Assembly (NCBI GenBank): GCA_903840265.1 | Contig: CAIMFH010000082.1 | Span: 88,308 to 152,307 of the forward strand | Length of the DNA stretch: 64,000 nucleotides | Direction: 5' to 3' | From: an uncultured Schlesneria sp. | Lineage (GTDB): Bacteria > Planctomycetota > Planctomycetia > Planctomycetales > Planctomycetaceae | Part shown: piece by piece, positions 56,558 to 64,000 of the stretch | Layout: every line of letters begins with the position of its first letter | How positions within the stretch are numbered: the first letter of the stretch is position 1 | The notes under the pieces: generated by a model | What the model saw: the letters and a program-made list of their open reading frames with translations, nothing else | The model's database searches: none | Told to the model about the DNA's origin: nothing | Made by a program: the position numbers and the translations under genes

Positions 56558-57919
56558 TCAACTCGCGCTTGGCTCGATGCCTTCAGCAGTAACCTGTGTT
56601 TCGCTCTGTGCGGTAACCTCTGTCGGGGCGTCTCCGTTCGTTGATGATTCCGATTCGACGGCCACTTCAACTGGTGGCTCAACAATCAGCTCTGGCTTGG
56701 CGTGTCTTGCCGATTCCATCCCTTGTGAGCGTTCCGTGGCCTTTCGCAGGCGCTGCTCTGTCTCCAGGCGCTCACTTTCCTTTTCCGCATGGTTCACAAT
56801 GATCTCGCATTCCGCTTCCGTCAGACCGCCCATTTCGGCGAGCTGGTCCGGTTCGATGACCGAGAGGTCATCGAAACTGAGGAAGCCTTGAGCAACGAGG
56901 TTTTCCGCCAGATCGGCAGTCACTCCAGGGATGTTGGCGAATGCTTGAACTGACCGCTCAAGCTGCTCGTCCAATTCTTCCCGAGTCATCACCTCGATGT
57001 CCCAACCCACCAGCTTCGACGCGAGACGTACGTTCTGGCCACGCTTGCCGATCGCCAGTGACAGTTGGTCATCGCGGACCAGCACAATCACACGACCCAG
57101 CATCGGACAAAGGATGACATCTTCAACTTCGGCCGGCTGTAAGGCGTTGGGAACCAAGACTTGTAGCGAATCGTTCCACCGAACAATGTCGATCTTTTCG
57201 TCGCCAAGCTCCCCGGTGATATTCTTGATACGAGCACCACGAACACCAACACAGGCACCGACCGCATCAATGTTATTGTCGATACACGAGACGGCCACTT
57301 TCGAGCGATAACCAGCTTCGCGAGCCAGTGATCGGACTTCGATGACCCGTTCGCCCACTTCGGGGATTTCCAGTTCAAACAGTCGTCGCACGAATTCGAC
57401 ATGCGTCCGCGACAGGATGATCTTCACGCGGCTGCCCGCTTTACGGACTTCCAGAACGGTGGCTCGAACGCGTTCACCAACGCGGAACCCTTCGCCTGGA
57501 ATCTGTTCTCCGCGAGGAAGTAGGCCTTCGACTTTACCGAGTGAGACGATCGCCGCGCCACCTTCCAGCTTCGAAACCGAGCCGGTTACGATCTGATTGC
57601 GCAGGTCGGTATATTCGTCGTACAAGGCGTCGCGTTCAGCTTCGCGGATCTTCTGAATCATAACTTGCTTGGCGGTCTGAGCCGAAATGCGTCCCAGCAG
57701 ATCGCCAAGTTCGGCAGAGTCAATCTCGACGCCGTTGGATTTGACGGTGGGATGCCCGGTATCCCGGTCGATCTGAACTTGAATTTCGTTGTCTTCGCCG
57801 AAATGCTTACGCGCAGCAGACAGAATCGCCTGCTCGATGCCTTCGAACACGATCGCCTTGTCGATGCTCTTGTCGCGGTGGATCGCATCGACGATACGCA
57901 ACAACTCGGGACCGTTCAT
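56558..57919 (-). CDS. nusA: Transcription termination/antitermination factor NusA
   Basis: 454 residues from ATG 57919, with GAAGGG five bases before it. The N-terminal RNA-polymerase-binding domain (about 1-125), S1 domain (about 130-200, [20 protein letters not shown]), and two KH domains (about 215-340, [20 protein letters not shown] and [16 protein letters not shown]) are in order. A helix-hairpin-helix segment follows ([30 protein letters not shown]). NusA stimulates pausing and hairpin-dependent termination and takes part in antitermination. rimP, which usually precedes nusA, is absent here; the upstream neighbour is divergent. A 350-nt leader with a terminator-like hairpin precedes it. 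Confidence 0.96.
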   Translation of the reverse strand: MNGPELLRIVDAIHRDKSIDKAIVFEGIEQAILSAARKHFGEDNEIQVQIDRDTGHPTVKSNGVEIDSAELGDLLGRISAQTAKQVMIQKIREAERDALYDEYTDLRNQIVTGSVSKLEGGAAIVSLGKVEGLLPRGEQIPGEGFRVGERVRATVLEVRKAGSRVKIILSRTHVEFVRRLFELEIPEVGERVIEVRSLAREAGYRSKVAVSCIDNNIDAVGACVGVRGARIKNITGELGDEKIDIVRWNDSLQVLVPNALQPAEVEDVILCPMLGRVIVLVRDDQLSLAIGKRGQNVRLASKLVGWDIEVMTREELDEQLERSVQAFANIPGVTADLAENLVAQGFLSFDDLSVIEPDQLAEMGGLTEAECEIIVNHAEKESERLETEQRLRKATERSQGMESARHAKPELIVEPPVEVAVESESSTNGDAPTEVTAQSETQVTAEGIEPSAS

Positions 57920-58055
57920 TTCAACCCTTCTCATTGTTCGACATTGCCGAACAAACATACCTGAAATTGCACTTCGGGGACTTATTATCAGCTCTGGATC
58001 ACGTCATCTCAAATGATGTCCTCGATCTACCGCTTTTCACACATCCCATAAAACA

Positions 58056-58082
58056 AATAAGTGGGCACGAGTCCCACTTATT
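58056..58082 (-). terminator. Terminator-like hairpin in the nusA leader
   Basis: AATAAGTGGG (58056-58065) and CCCACTTATT (58073-58082) form a perfect 10-bp stem with a 7-base loop. On the minus strand it is followed by TGTTTTATGGG. It lies about 140 bases upstream of nusA and about 200 bases downstream of the probable promoter, so it may act as an attenuator or give a short leader RNA. Confidence 0.6.
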
Positions 58083-58117
58083 CCGCGGCCGCCAGATGGC
58101 AAAAGCCGATAAGTCTG

Positions 58118-58143
58118 CTTGTTTTCAGTAGTCTGAAAACAAG
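58118..58143 (-). other. Second stem-loop in the nusA leader
   Basis: CTTGTTTTCAG (58118-58128) pairs perfectly with CTGAAAACAAG (58133-58143) around a 4-base loop. Both leader hairpins are strong and could be parts of a regulatory RNA. No known riboswitch consensus is recognised. Confidence 0.6.
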
Positions 58144-58273
58144 TTCCGATGCTTCGGACTGGAACCCACTTTCTCACATGGCCGATGCCCCCGCCAAGAA
58201 GCTGAGACTCACCATCACATGACTGAACCCCTGCACACACCTGGCGCAACGAACTCCGCACATGCGCGAATTG

Positions 58274-58302
58274 ACGATACTAGCCGATCTCCAACCTGTC
58301 AA
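58274..58302 (-). promoter_or_regulatory. Near-consensus sigma-70 promoter of the nusA leader
   Basis: On the minus strand, TTGACA (58302-58297), 17 bases, TATCGT (58279-58274): 6/6 and 4/6 matches with ideal spacing. Transcription would start near 58267, about 350 nt before nusA. Confidence 0.65.
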
Positions 58303-58485
58303 GTTGTTTGACGATGCGATGTAGAGAGTTGCGAATTTAGTCACTGACGAACTTGCACCGGGTCACGAAATTCGTGGATCGCGGTCAAGTTTATTGCATT
58401 GTGTTGACTCGCAGGCGAATTCTAGCTTGAATCTGCTGTCAGCGGCTTGCTTTAAGACGGAACTCTCAATTTCAAAGAGGTTGCC

Positions 58486-59904
58486 ATGTCCCTGCATGGA
58501 TGCATCTACGGCCTGTTGGCCACGGTCGCCTTGACCAGCTTCGCGGTGGCTCAAGATCCTGAAGCGGACAAGCTGAAAAAAGAGGCTGATGCGGCTTACC
58601 AGAGCGCTGATTTCGCCAAGTGCCTGGAATTGACCACAAAAGTATTGGCTCAGAATCCCAAAGACCATAAGGCGTTGTATTTGCGTGCCAGCGCGCACGT
58701 AGAGCTTGGGATCGTCCGCCGGGATGGCAAAGAGCTGCGATCTGGAATCGAAGACGCCCGCGAATCCTTGCGAGCGGGTGGCAGCAACGAAATCGACTAC
58801 TACCTTCCCTATATGTACGGCATGACTTCGCTGTCCAATCTCGAGGGGAAGAAGGAGCACGCCGAAGTTGTTCTGCAGGTCGGCCAAAGCGTGCTGGCTC
58901 GCACCAACCTGACGCCAGAGCAGCGGGCGAATATCTTGTATCAGCGTGCCGGTGCCTACGTCAGCATGCAAAACGTCGAGGCGGCCGCTCAAGACTACCA
59001 GGCGGCGATTAAGAGCAATCCGTTGCATTTGGGCGCACACGTCGGGTTAGCCGAAAGCTACGCGGTTTCCGGGCAGGCCGATAAGGCGCTGGCCGCATTC
59101 AGTTCGGCCGTCGATGCCTTTCCGAGTAACCCGCTGGTCTTCAACAATCGCGGTCTGTTCGAGCAGCGACAGGGTCAGTTGAAAGAGGCAATTGCCGACT
59201 TCAATAAGGCCATTCAGATCGATCCGAAGTTTGCCGTCGCGTATGCCAACCGGGGCTTCAGCAATCAATCTGAACGAAACCTGGCTGCCGCCGAAGCGGA
59301 TTACTCCGAAGCGATCAAGCAGGACGCGAAGCATCCGCTGTTCTACAGCCTGCGAGGGACGTGTCGTCTGTCTCAACTGAACGTGAATGGCGCCATCGAC
59401 GACTACAATCAAGCAATTCGACTGGACCCGCAGAATCCGACAGGACAGGCAGATTTGGGATTCGCAAAGTACTTCGCTCGAGATTATGCCGGAGCCTTGG
59501 CCTCGTTCGATCAATCGATCGCGATGAATCCCAATATGCGCTATCTGAATCCCTGGCGAACATGGACGCTCGTGTTGCTGGGTAAGGCCGATTCGCTCGG
59601 GCCAATTCTGGAGGCGACCACAAAGCGTCCAGAGGCAGAGCGAGATTGGATTGATCAGATGGTGCTGTTCTTGAACGGTAAAGTCTCTGAACAAGACCTG
59701 GTGAAGACAGTCGATAAAGCGACCAATGCCACCATGAAGAACGCACAACTGTGCGAGGCCTACTACTTCATCGCCGAGCGACGAGGTCAAGCGGGAGACA
59801 AGGCCAATGCCACCGCGTTCTATCAACAGGTACTGAAGACGAACGCTGTTGATTTGTCAGCGTATCGCGGTGCCCAGTTCCAACTGCGAGCCGCAGGGAA
59901 CTAG
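58486..59904 (+). CDS. Exported TPR protein
   Basis: 472 residues with AAAGAGG five bases before the ATG. Signal peptide (YGLLATVALTSFAVAQ) then tetratricopeptide repeats over most of the length (e.g. DFAKCLELTTKVLAQNP, DYQAAIKSNP, AIADFNKAIQIDPKFAVAYA, AIDDYNQAIRLDPQNPTGQA). A probable protein-binding scaffold outside the cytoplasmic membrane. It is paralogous to the TPR gene at 19399 in repeat type (DYNxAIRxDP). It converges with the ketosynthase gene, with a strong terminator between them. Confidence 0.85.
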   Translation: MSLHGCIYGLLATVALTSFAVAQDPEADKLKKEADAAYQSADFAKCLELTTKVLAQNPKDHKALYLRASAHVELGIVRRDGKELRSGIEDARESLRAGGSNEIDYYLPYMYGMTSLSNLEGKKEHAEVVLQVGQSVLARTNLTPEQRANILYQRAGAYVSMQNVEAAAQDYQAAIKSNPLHLGAHVGLAESYAVSGQADKALAAFSSAVDAFPSNPLVFNNRGLFEQRQGQLKEAIADFNKAIQIDPKFAVAYANRGFSNQSERNLAAAEADYSEAIKQDAKHPLFYSLRGTCRLSQLNVNGAIDDYNQAIRLDPQNPTGQADLGFAKYFARDYAGALASFDQSIAMNPNMRYLNPWRTWTLVLLGKADSLGPILEATTKRPEAERDWIDQMVLFLNGKVSEQDLVKTVDKATNATMKNAQLCEAYYFIAERRGQAGDKANATAFYQQVLKTNAVDLSAYRGAQFQLRAAGN

Positions 59905-59920
59905 CCGAAAGTGGACAATA

Positions 59921-59953
59921 GACTCGGTCGCATGTCACGCATGCGACCGAGTC
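59921..59953. terminator. Bidirectional terminator between TPR and ketosynthase genes
   Basis: GACTCGGTCGCATG (59921-59934) and CATGCGACCGAGTC (59940-59953) form a perfect 14-bp stem with a 5-base loop, between the two convergent stop codons. Flanks are CATGTTT on the plus side and TATTGTCC on the minus side, so U-tracts are short. Confidence 0.7.
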
Positions 59954-59962
59954 CATGTTTAC

Positions 59963-61279
59963 CTAGCAGGCTTCTATGATCGACGCGCTCGCTTGTCCCA
60001 TGCGGGTTACGTTGATCTTCAGCACAATGCGGTTGTCAGTTGGCATTGGCTTGCCCGACACAATGTTCAGCGGGCACTGCGGGTCTGGCGTTTCGTAATT
60101 GAGCGTATGCGGGATCACGCCGTGCGCAAGTCCCAGCAACGAACCGGCCAGTTCGAGCATGCCGGACCCTGCTCCCGAATTCCCCAAGTAGCTCTTGAGT
60201 GCCGTTACGGGGATCTTTCGGCCAAGGTCATCGCCAAATATATCCAGGATCGCCTTCGATTCCTCGATATCGGACTCGCGTGTTCCCAGCCCATGCGCAT
60301 TGATGTGGCCAATTTGTTGCGGCTGCAAACCGGCTTCGCGGAGCGCTGCTCGCATGGCGTTCGCCAATGCGGCCCGCGTGCCGACGACGCCGGTAGTGCT
60401 GAGGACGCAGGACGACCCGGTGCCTAAAAGCTTACCCCAAATCTTCGCGCCGCGACCTTCCGCGTGTTCGCGATCTTCGAGAATAAACGTGCATGCGCCT
60501 TCTCCGACGACGCGCCCGGCTCGATCCATATCGAATGGACGGCATCGGCGTTCTGGTTCGGCTGGAGTGGCGGCTAAGTCGTGCCAGAGGCCCAGGTGTA
60601 ACGTCTTGATTGGGTGGAGCGTTGTGCCAGTCGTCCCGGAGATCAGGATGTCGGCATGGCCACGCAACAGAATTCGACGGGCTTCACCCAGGACGGTGTT
60701 TGCGGAAGCATCGTCCATCGTCAGCGAATTGCTGGGGCCGCGAGCATCGGAAGAGATGCTGATGTGACACGCGGGCATGTTGGGCAGGTAGCGGAGCAGC
60801 CACAACGGCTCCATTTGGCTCAGGCCGGCCTGTCCCCATTTTTCAAACTCAAAGTGTTTAGATTCCGGTGGCTCGCAACATGTCGCGCACGCATCTTCGA
60901 GCATATCCGGGGCGCTAAGCATCAGGTTCGCGCCGAACTCAACGCCCAGTCGCTCATGATTGATCTTTTCCAGATCAACGCCACCGTGCTTGAGGGCCAT
61001 GCCTGCTGACGCGACGCCGAGTTGAATCTCGCGGCACATCGCCTTCAGATTTTTCCGCTGATCCTTCAGGTAGATCTTCTTGGCTGTCTCATCCGTGAAG
61101 TCGCTGACCTCGGCACCGCATGCGTCTGGTGCTGCGGTGGAGGGGAATAGCTTGCAGTGGTGAACGCCAGAGCGCCCAGTGCTGAGATTCTCCCAGAATG
61201 TATCGACTCCAATACCAATTGGACTGGCGATTCCAATTCCGGTGATAACGACTTCGCGGTTTGACGTTGGCTGGTTCAT
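59963..61279 (-). CDS. Beta-ketoacyl-synthase homologue with altered catalytic triad (KS-beta / chain-length-factor-like)
   Basis: 438 residues with the overall FabF/KS-II fold (VVITGIGIASPIGIG at the start, GPSNSLTMDD... GEA in the centre, KINVTRMGQASASIIE at the end). The three catalytic positions are changed: the Cys of TAC(A/S/T) is Asp190, the first His (NAHGLGT, His329) is retained, and the second His (KSxxGH) is Asn367 in KSYLGN. It therefore cannot form the acyl-enzyme. KS-beta/CLF subunits of type II polyketide synthases have the same kind of loss. It lies 253 bases after a canonical fabF and the ACP gene, so it may pair with that FabF as a heterodimer. The product is unknown. Confidence 0.8.
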   Translation of the reverse strand: MNQPTSNREVVITGIGIASPIGIGVDTFWENLSTGRSGVHHCKLFPSTAAPDACGAEVSDFTDETAKKIYLKDQRKNLKAMCREIQLGVASAGMALKHGGVDLEKINHERLGVEFGANLMLSAPDMLEDACATCCEPPESKHFEFEKWGQAGLSQMEPLWLLRYLPNMPACHISISSDARGPSNSLTMDDASANTVLGEARRILLRGHADILISGTTGTTLHPIKTLHLGLWHDLAATPAEPERRCRPFDMDRAGRVVGEGACTFILEDREHAEGRGAKIWGKLLGTGSSCVLSTTGVVGTRAALANAMRAALREAGLQPQQIGHINAHGLGTRESDIEESKAILDIFGDDLGRKIPVTALKSYLGNSGAGSGMLELAGSLLGLAHGVIPHTLNYETPDPQCPLNIVSGKPMPTDNRIVLKINVTRMGQASASIIEAC

Positions 61280-61532
61280 TTTCTCTCAAAGTGTCGCAGG
61301 CACCTTTATCGCAGCGACTCAGGGATTCAGATCCCTCAATCAAAGCCGCGAGGTTTGGGTTCCTGGCAGAAAGGCGAGCGCAGGTGACGGCTCACGCAGA
61401 ACCATCATAGGAGAGTCGAATTTTTCGGGATTTGCAACCCAGGCCACAAAGGCCGAGCAGCTTCACTAGGCGGCAATTCCCTTCTCCCTTGACTTGTCTG
61501 GAGTGAAATCGCCGTAACCGACATCATCATCG

Positions 61533-62777
61533 TTAGTTATGGCGGCCAACCACGAGGCAGGCATTATGGCCGCCGAATCCGAAGCTATTCGACAGCACTC
61601 GATCGACCTTGATCGACCGGGCGACGTTCGGAACATAATCCAAGTCGCAGTCCGGGTCTTGATTTTCAAGGTTAATTGTCGGCGGAACCATTTGGTGCTG
61701 CAGCGCCAGGATCGAGATCACAAACTCAACCCCGCCGGATGCCCCAAGTAGGTGCCCCAGTTGGCTTTTTGTGCTCGACGCACAGAGTCCATTCTTGGCA
61801 TAGGCACCGAAGACTCGCTTGATCGCGTTGGTTTCGGCTTTGTCCCCCAGCGGAGTGCTCGTCCCATGCATGTTCACATAGGCGACTTCACTGGGATTCA
61901 GGCGAGCGTCCTTTAATGAATCACTCATCGCTCGTCCAGCCCCGGCACCTTCAGGATCAGGTGCGGTCATGTGCGATCCGTCCGACGACATTCCATAGCC
62001 CAAGACTTCGCCGAGAATTGTCGCGCCGCGTCGCTTGGCGTGTTCGTATTCTTCCAAGACCACGACCCCAGCACCTTCGGCCAGTACAAATCCGTCGCGG
62101 TCTTTGTCGAAGGGGCGGCTGGCAGATTCTGGAGCGTTCACTCGGGTGGACAAGGCGCCCATGCGAGCAAAGCCCGAAAGCCCCATCGGGGTGATTGCGG
62201 CTTCGCTGCCCCCAGTGATCATGACATCGGCTACGCCGTGCTGAATCAGGCGGAAGGAATCGCCAATCGCATTATTGGCCGACGCGCACGCGGTTGCGAC
62301 CGCACTGCTTGGGCCCTTTAAGCCCCAGTGAACAGAAATGTTCCCGCTGGCGGCATTGACCATCAGCTTGGGAATCATGAACGGCGATACGCGTGACGGA
62401 CCGCGATCGAACAGCTTGGCGTGCTGCTCTTCGATCTCGTTCAGGCCGCCAATCCCACTGCCGATGATCACACCGCAGAGGTACGGATCGGGTTCCGCAG
62501 CAAAGTGAATTCCACTTTGCTTGACTGCCTTCTGTGCGGCGGCGAGCGCGAATTGTGAGAACCGGTCGAGCCTTTTGGCTTCTTTTCCGTCAAAGTGATC
62601 TTCGGCGCGGAAGTTTTTGACTTCCCCCCCGAAATTCACCTTGAAATCGGAGCAGTCGAAACGCTCAAGTCGGCTAATGCCGCTCTTGCCTGCGCACAAC
62701 TTCTCCCAGAACTCCGGAACATCACTTCCGAGCGCGGTGACCACCGACATCCCTGTCACGACGACGCGTCTGGCCAT
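61533..62777 (-). CDS. fabF: Beta-ketoacyl-ACP synthase II
   Basis: 414 residues. The canonical triad is present: Cys164 in TACASANNAIG, His in NMHGTSTPLGD and His in KSQLGHLLGASGG. It condenses malonyl-ACP with an acyl-ACP to extend the chain. The start ATG lies three bases after the acpP stop, so they are translationally linked. Whether it serves ordinary fatty acid synthesis or pairs with the altered ketosynthase downstream is the open question of this locus. Confidence 0.95.
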   Translation of the reverse strand: MARRVVVTGMSVVTALGSDVPEFWEKLCAGKSGISRLERFDCSDFKVNFGGEVKNFRAEDHFDGKEAKRLDRFSQFALAAAQKAVKQSGIHFAAEPDPYLCGVIIGSGIGGLNEIEEQHAKLFDRGPSRVSPFMIPKLMVNAASGNISVHWGLKGPSSAVATACASANNAIGDSFRLIQHGVADVMITGGSEAAITPMGLSGFARMGALSTRVNAPESASRPFDKDRDGFVLAEGAGVVVLEEYEHAKRRGATILGEVLGYGMSSDGSHMTAPDPEGAGAGRAMSDSLKDARLNPSEVAYVNMHGTSTPLGDKAETNAIKRVFGAYAKNGLCASSTKSQLGHLLGASGGVEFVISILALQHQMVPPTINLENQDPDCDLDYVPNVARSIKVDRVLSNSFGFGGHNACLVVGRHN

Positions 62778-62780
62778 CCG

Positions 62781-63023
62781 TCACTGCTTCTCCATAATAT
62801 AGTCGATCGCATTGCCGACCGTCTGGATTTTGTCTTGATCCGATTCTGGAATCTGCACGCCGAATTCGTCTTCGAATTCCATGACGAGCTCCACCAGATC
62901 CAACGAATCGGCCTTTAAATCAGCGATAAACGCGCTTTCAGGCTTAATGTCATCTTTAGGGATATTGAGCTGTTCGCTCACAATATTGATGACTTTTTCT
63001 TTGACCTCTTCAACCGACGCCAC
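62781..63023 (-). CDS. acpP: Acyl carrier protein
   Basis: 80 residues from GTG 63023 with a strong AAGGAG six bases upstream. The four-helix ACP sequence is typical: the 4'-phosphopantetheine attachment Ser40 lies in DLKADSLDLVELVM. It carries growing acyl chains for the two following genes. The GTG start is supported by the Shine-Dalgarno match. Upstream is about 490 bases of non-coding DNA. Confidence 0.95.
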   Translation of the reverse strand: MASVEEVKEKVINIVSEQLNIPKDDIKPESAFIADLKADSLDLVELVMEFEDEFGVQIPESDQDKIQTVGNAIDYIMEKQ

Positions 63024-63517
63024 GCTGCACTCCTTCGTAGCAGATCATTCCACCCTTCCACCACGGTGCTGTCACATTCCTGCGGCAGACACCCTTACCG
63101 GACGCCATTGTCAGGCTCTGGCGGCGCGCAGCAGATATACCGCGCTCGCTCAGTTGTGTAAACCGCAGGAATCAGGCGAATTTGCGGAAAGTCGTTCCGT
63201 GCTGCTGTTTCCCTACTAACCGGCTCCGCTTGCCGATCACAATATCTTTGTGCAGTCGGGGGGTGTACGCTTGGCTGCTGGTTCTTCGAAAAACCTATTT
63301 GACCTCTTGACATTGCGCTTGAATACTCGGCCTGAATGCCGTATCAAATTTTGACGATCAATATAGTCGTCGACGATAACTGATGGTTCCTGTCTTTTCT
63401 CAAGTCTTGAGTCATTGAAGCCAGGCTCGGGCCGAAGCCACGCTTCTGGTTTGTGCGCCAGTCTGAATTCCAGCGTTCGCTGGGAAGTTTTTCTCTTTTT
63501 TCTTGAAGGAGTCGGCA
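63024..63517. other. Divergent non-coding region between acpP and broken DUF1559 gene
   Basis: About 490 bases without a gene. It must hold the acpP promoter (minus) and the old DUF1559 start signals (plus). TTGACA and TTGACG occur near 63308 and 63352 on the plus strand but without a convincing -10 partner. Confidence 0.5.
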
Positions 63518-63889
63518 ATGCCACGTCTACATCGACGATCGCGCGGGTTTACGTTGATTGAATTGCTGGTGGTGATCGCAATCATCGCCGTTCTGATCGC
63601 ATTGTTGCTGCCCGCCGTGTAGCAAGCGCGCGAGTCTGCTCGCCGCACACAATGCAAAAACAACATGAAGCAGTTGGGGTTGGCGCTCCATAACTATCAC
63701 GACACGTTTCTCCTATTTCCGATGAGCTATGGGAACGGCACGTATGACGAGAGCGGTCGGATGGAGAGCTGGCTGTTTGGAATCTTCCCATACATCGATC
63801 AAGCCCCGCTTTTCAACTCGATCAACTTTTCCGTCGGGGCGAACGCAACACCTCAGAATGTGGGTTCATCCGACTATTTGGGGGGATGA
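63518..63889 (+). pseudogene. DUF1559 gene with in-frame amber codon, cut short
   Basis: The frame starts ATG 63518 and encodes the pilin-like leader of DUF1559 ([25 protein letters not shown]). The next codon is TAG (63620-63622) where the family has a CAG-encoded Gln (QQAREAARR). Downstream, still in frame, it continues [26 protein letters not shown] and a [18 protein letters not shown] stretch. It loses resemblance at about PQNVG (63862) and stops at 63887-63889. A full family member is about 300 residues. So there are two lesions: a stop at codon 35 and loss of the C-terminal two thirds. Confidence 0.8.
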
Positions 63890-64000
63890 GTTGAAAAAAG
63901 CGGACATGCTGGTCACCCCTGGAGTTGTGTTTAGCGGCACGACATTCCAGAGGAGAGTTCAGCATGTCCACAGACTCATTGTATCGTGAGATGGGGTTGC
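63862..64000 (+). mobile_element. Possible insertion sequence left end (ISL3-like?)
   Basis: At about 63862 the DUF1559 similarity ends abruptly (GGGTTCATCC). After a second stop, AGAGGAGAG precedes an ATG at 63964 that opens a new protein, MSTDSLYREMGL, cut by the window end. The beginning resembles ISL3-family transposases (MSTxxLYHxFG). Only twelve codons are visible and no partner inverted repeat can be checked, so this remains a guess. Confidence 0.3.

Larger units (their letters stand above)
57920..58485. other. Divergent non-coding region: nusA leader and TPR-gene upstream
   Basis: About 565 bases. Its left part is the nusA leader with two stem-loops and the promoter. The rest holds whatever drives the TPR gene at 58486, where I found no clear hexamer pair. 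Confidence 0.55.

Noticed and set aside
58037..58261. 74-codon minus-strand frame in the nusA leader, considered as a leader peptide
   Set aside because: It spans both stem-loops but has no Shine-Dalgarno that I can see and no runs of a regulatory amino acid.
1..64000. Whole-window check for CRISPR arrays, toxin-antitoxin pairs, prophage genes, rRNA and tRNA
   Set aside because: None could be recognised by reading; a tRNAscan or Rfam search could still find small RNAs that I missed.

Overview
The window looks like a chromosomal segment of a planctomycete (phylum Planctomycetota). The basis is the co-occurrence of families that are expanded or nearly restricted there: two DUF1559 pilin-like-leader proteins, a PSCyt1/DUF1549/DUF1553 protein followed by a DUF1501 protein, an ECF sigma / FecR-LamG pair, a Cys-type sulfatase next to a Tat-exported Gfo/Idh/MocA oxidoreductase, a Ser/Thr kinase with FHA domain, secreted TPR proteins, a dihydropteroate-synthase-like protein, and Rho with a long disordered N-terminus. 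Genus cannot be assigned by reading. I saw no rRNA, tRNA, CRISPR array or prophage. The only mobile-element hint is at the right edge.

Layout. 1-3.1 kb: 3' part of an Hsp70-like gene, then an ECF sigma / zinc anti-sigma pair. 3.3-6 kb: rho on the minus strand with a strong terminator and an unusually long leader. 6-10.4 kb: one giant exported protein made of three amidohydrolase modules. 10.5-12.1 kb: small lipoprotein and a DUF1559 protein (minus). 12.5-19.3 kb: four-gene plus-strand cassette (ECF sigma, FecR-LamG, PSCyt1/DUF1553, DUF1501). 19.4-24 kb: exported TPR protein, kinase-FHA, thioredoxin-YHS. 24-28.5 kb: minus-strand group pabA/pabB, dihydropteroate-synthase-like, SDR, probably one pterin/folate-type pathway. 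29-36.3 kb: arsR-type regulator, carA, ndk, HtrA-like protease, alaS, yaiI-type. 36.4-42.6 kb: DUF2252, Gfo/Idh, sulfatase, DapA-like and a tiny unknown protein. 42.6-46.9 kb: a histidine kinase / HTH-REC pair, mnmG and a Cys-rich exported protein. 47-58 kb: tpx, then a long minus-strand run nusA-infB-rbfA-(EndoIII-like)-TPR-yebC-ruvB covering transcription, translation and recombination. 58.5-63 kb: exported TPR protein, then acpP-fabF-(catalytically altered ketosynthase). 63.5-64 kb: a DUF1559 gene broken by an in-frame amber codon and perhaps by an insertion sequence.

The most unusual items are: the ketosynthase partner whose Cys-His-His triad reads Asp-His-Asn beside a canonical FabF and ACP; a triple amidohydrolase in which only the middle module keeps the metal-binding HxH; a nusA leader with a near-consensus promoter followed by a terminator-like hairpin before the coding region; a rho gene with a Gly/Tyr/Gln repeat region and a ~760-nt leader; an SDR lacking its catalytic tyrosine inside a pabA/pabB/DHPS-like operon; and an EndoIII-like protein with a histone-H1-like tail next to rbfA. 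All functional statements come from reading motifs. No database search, structure prediction or folding programme was run.
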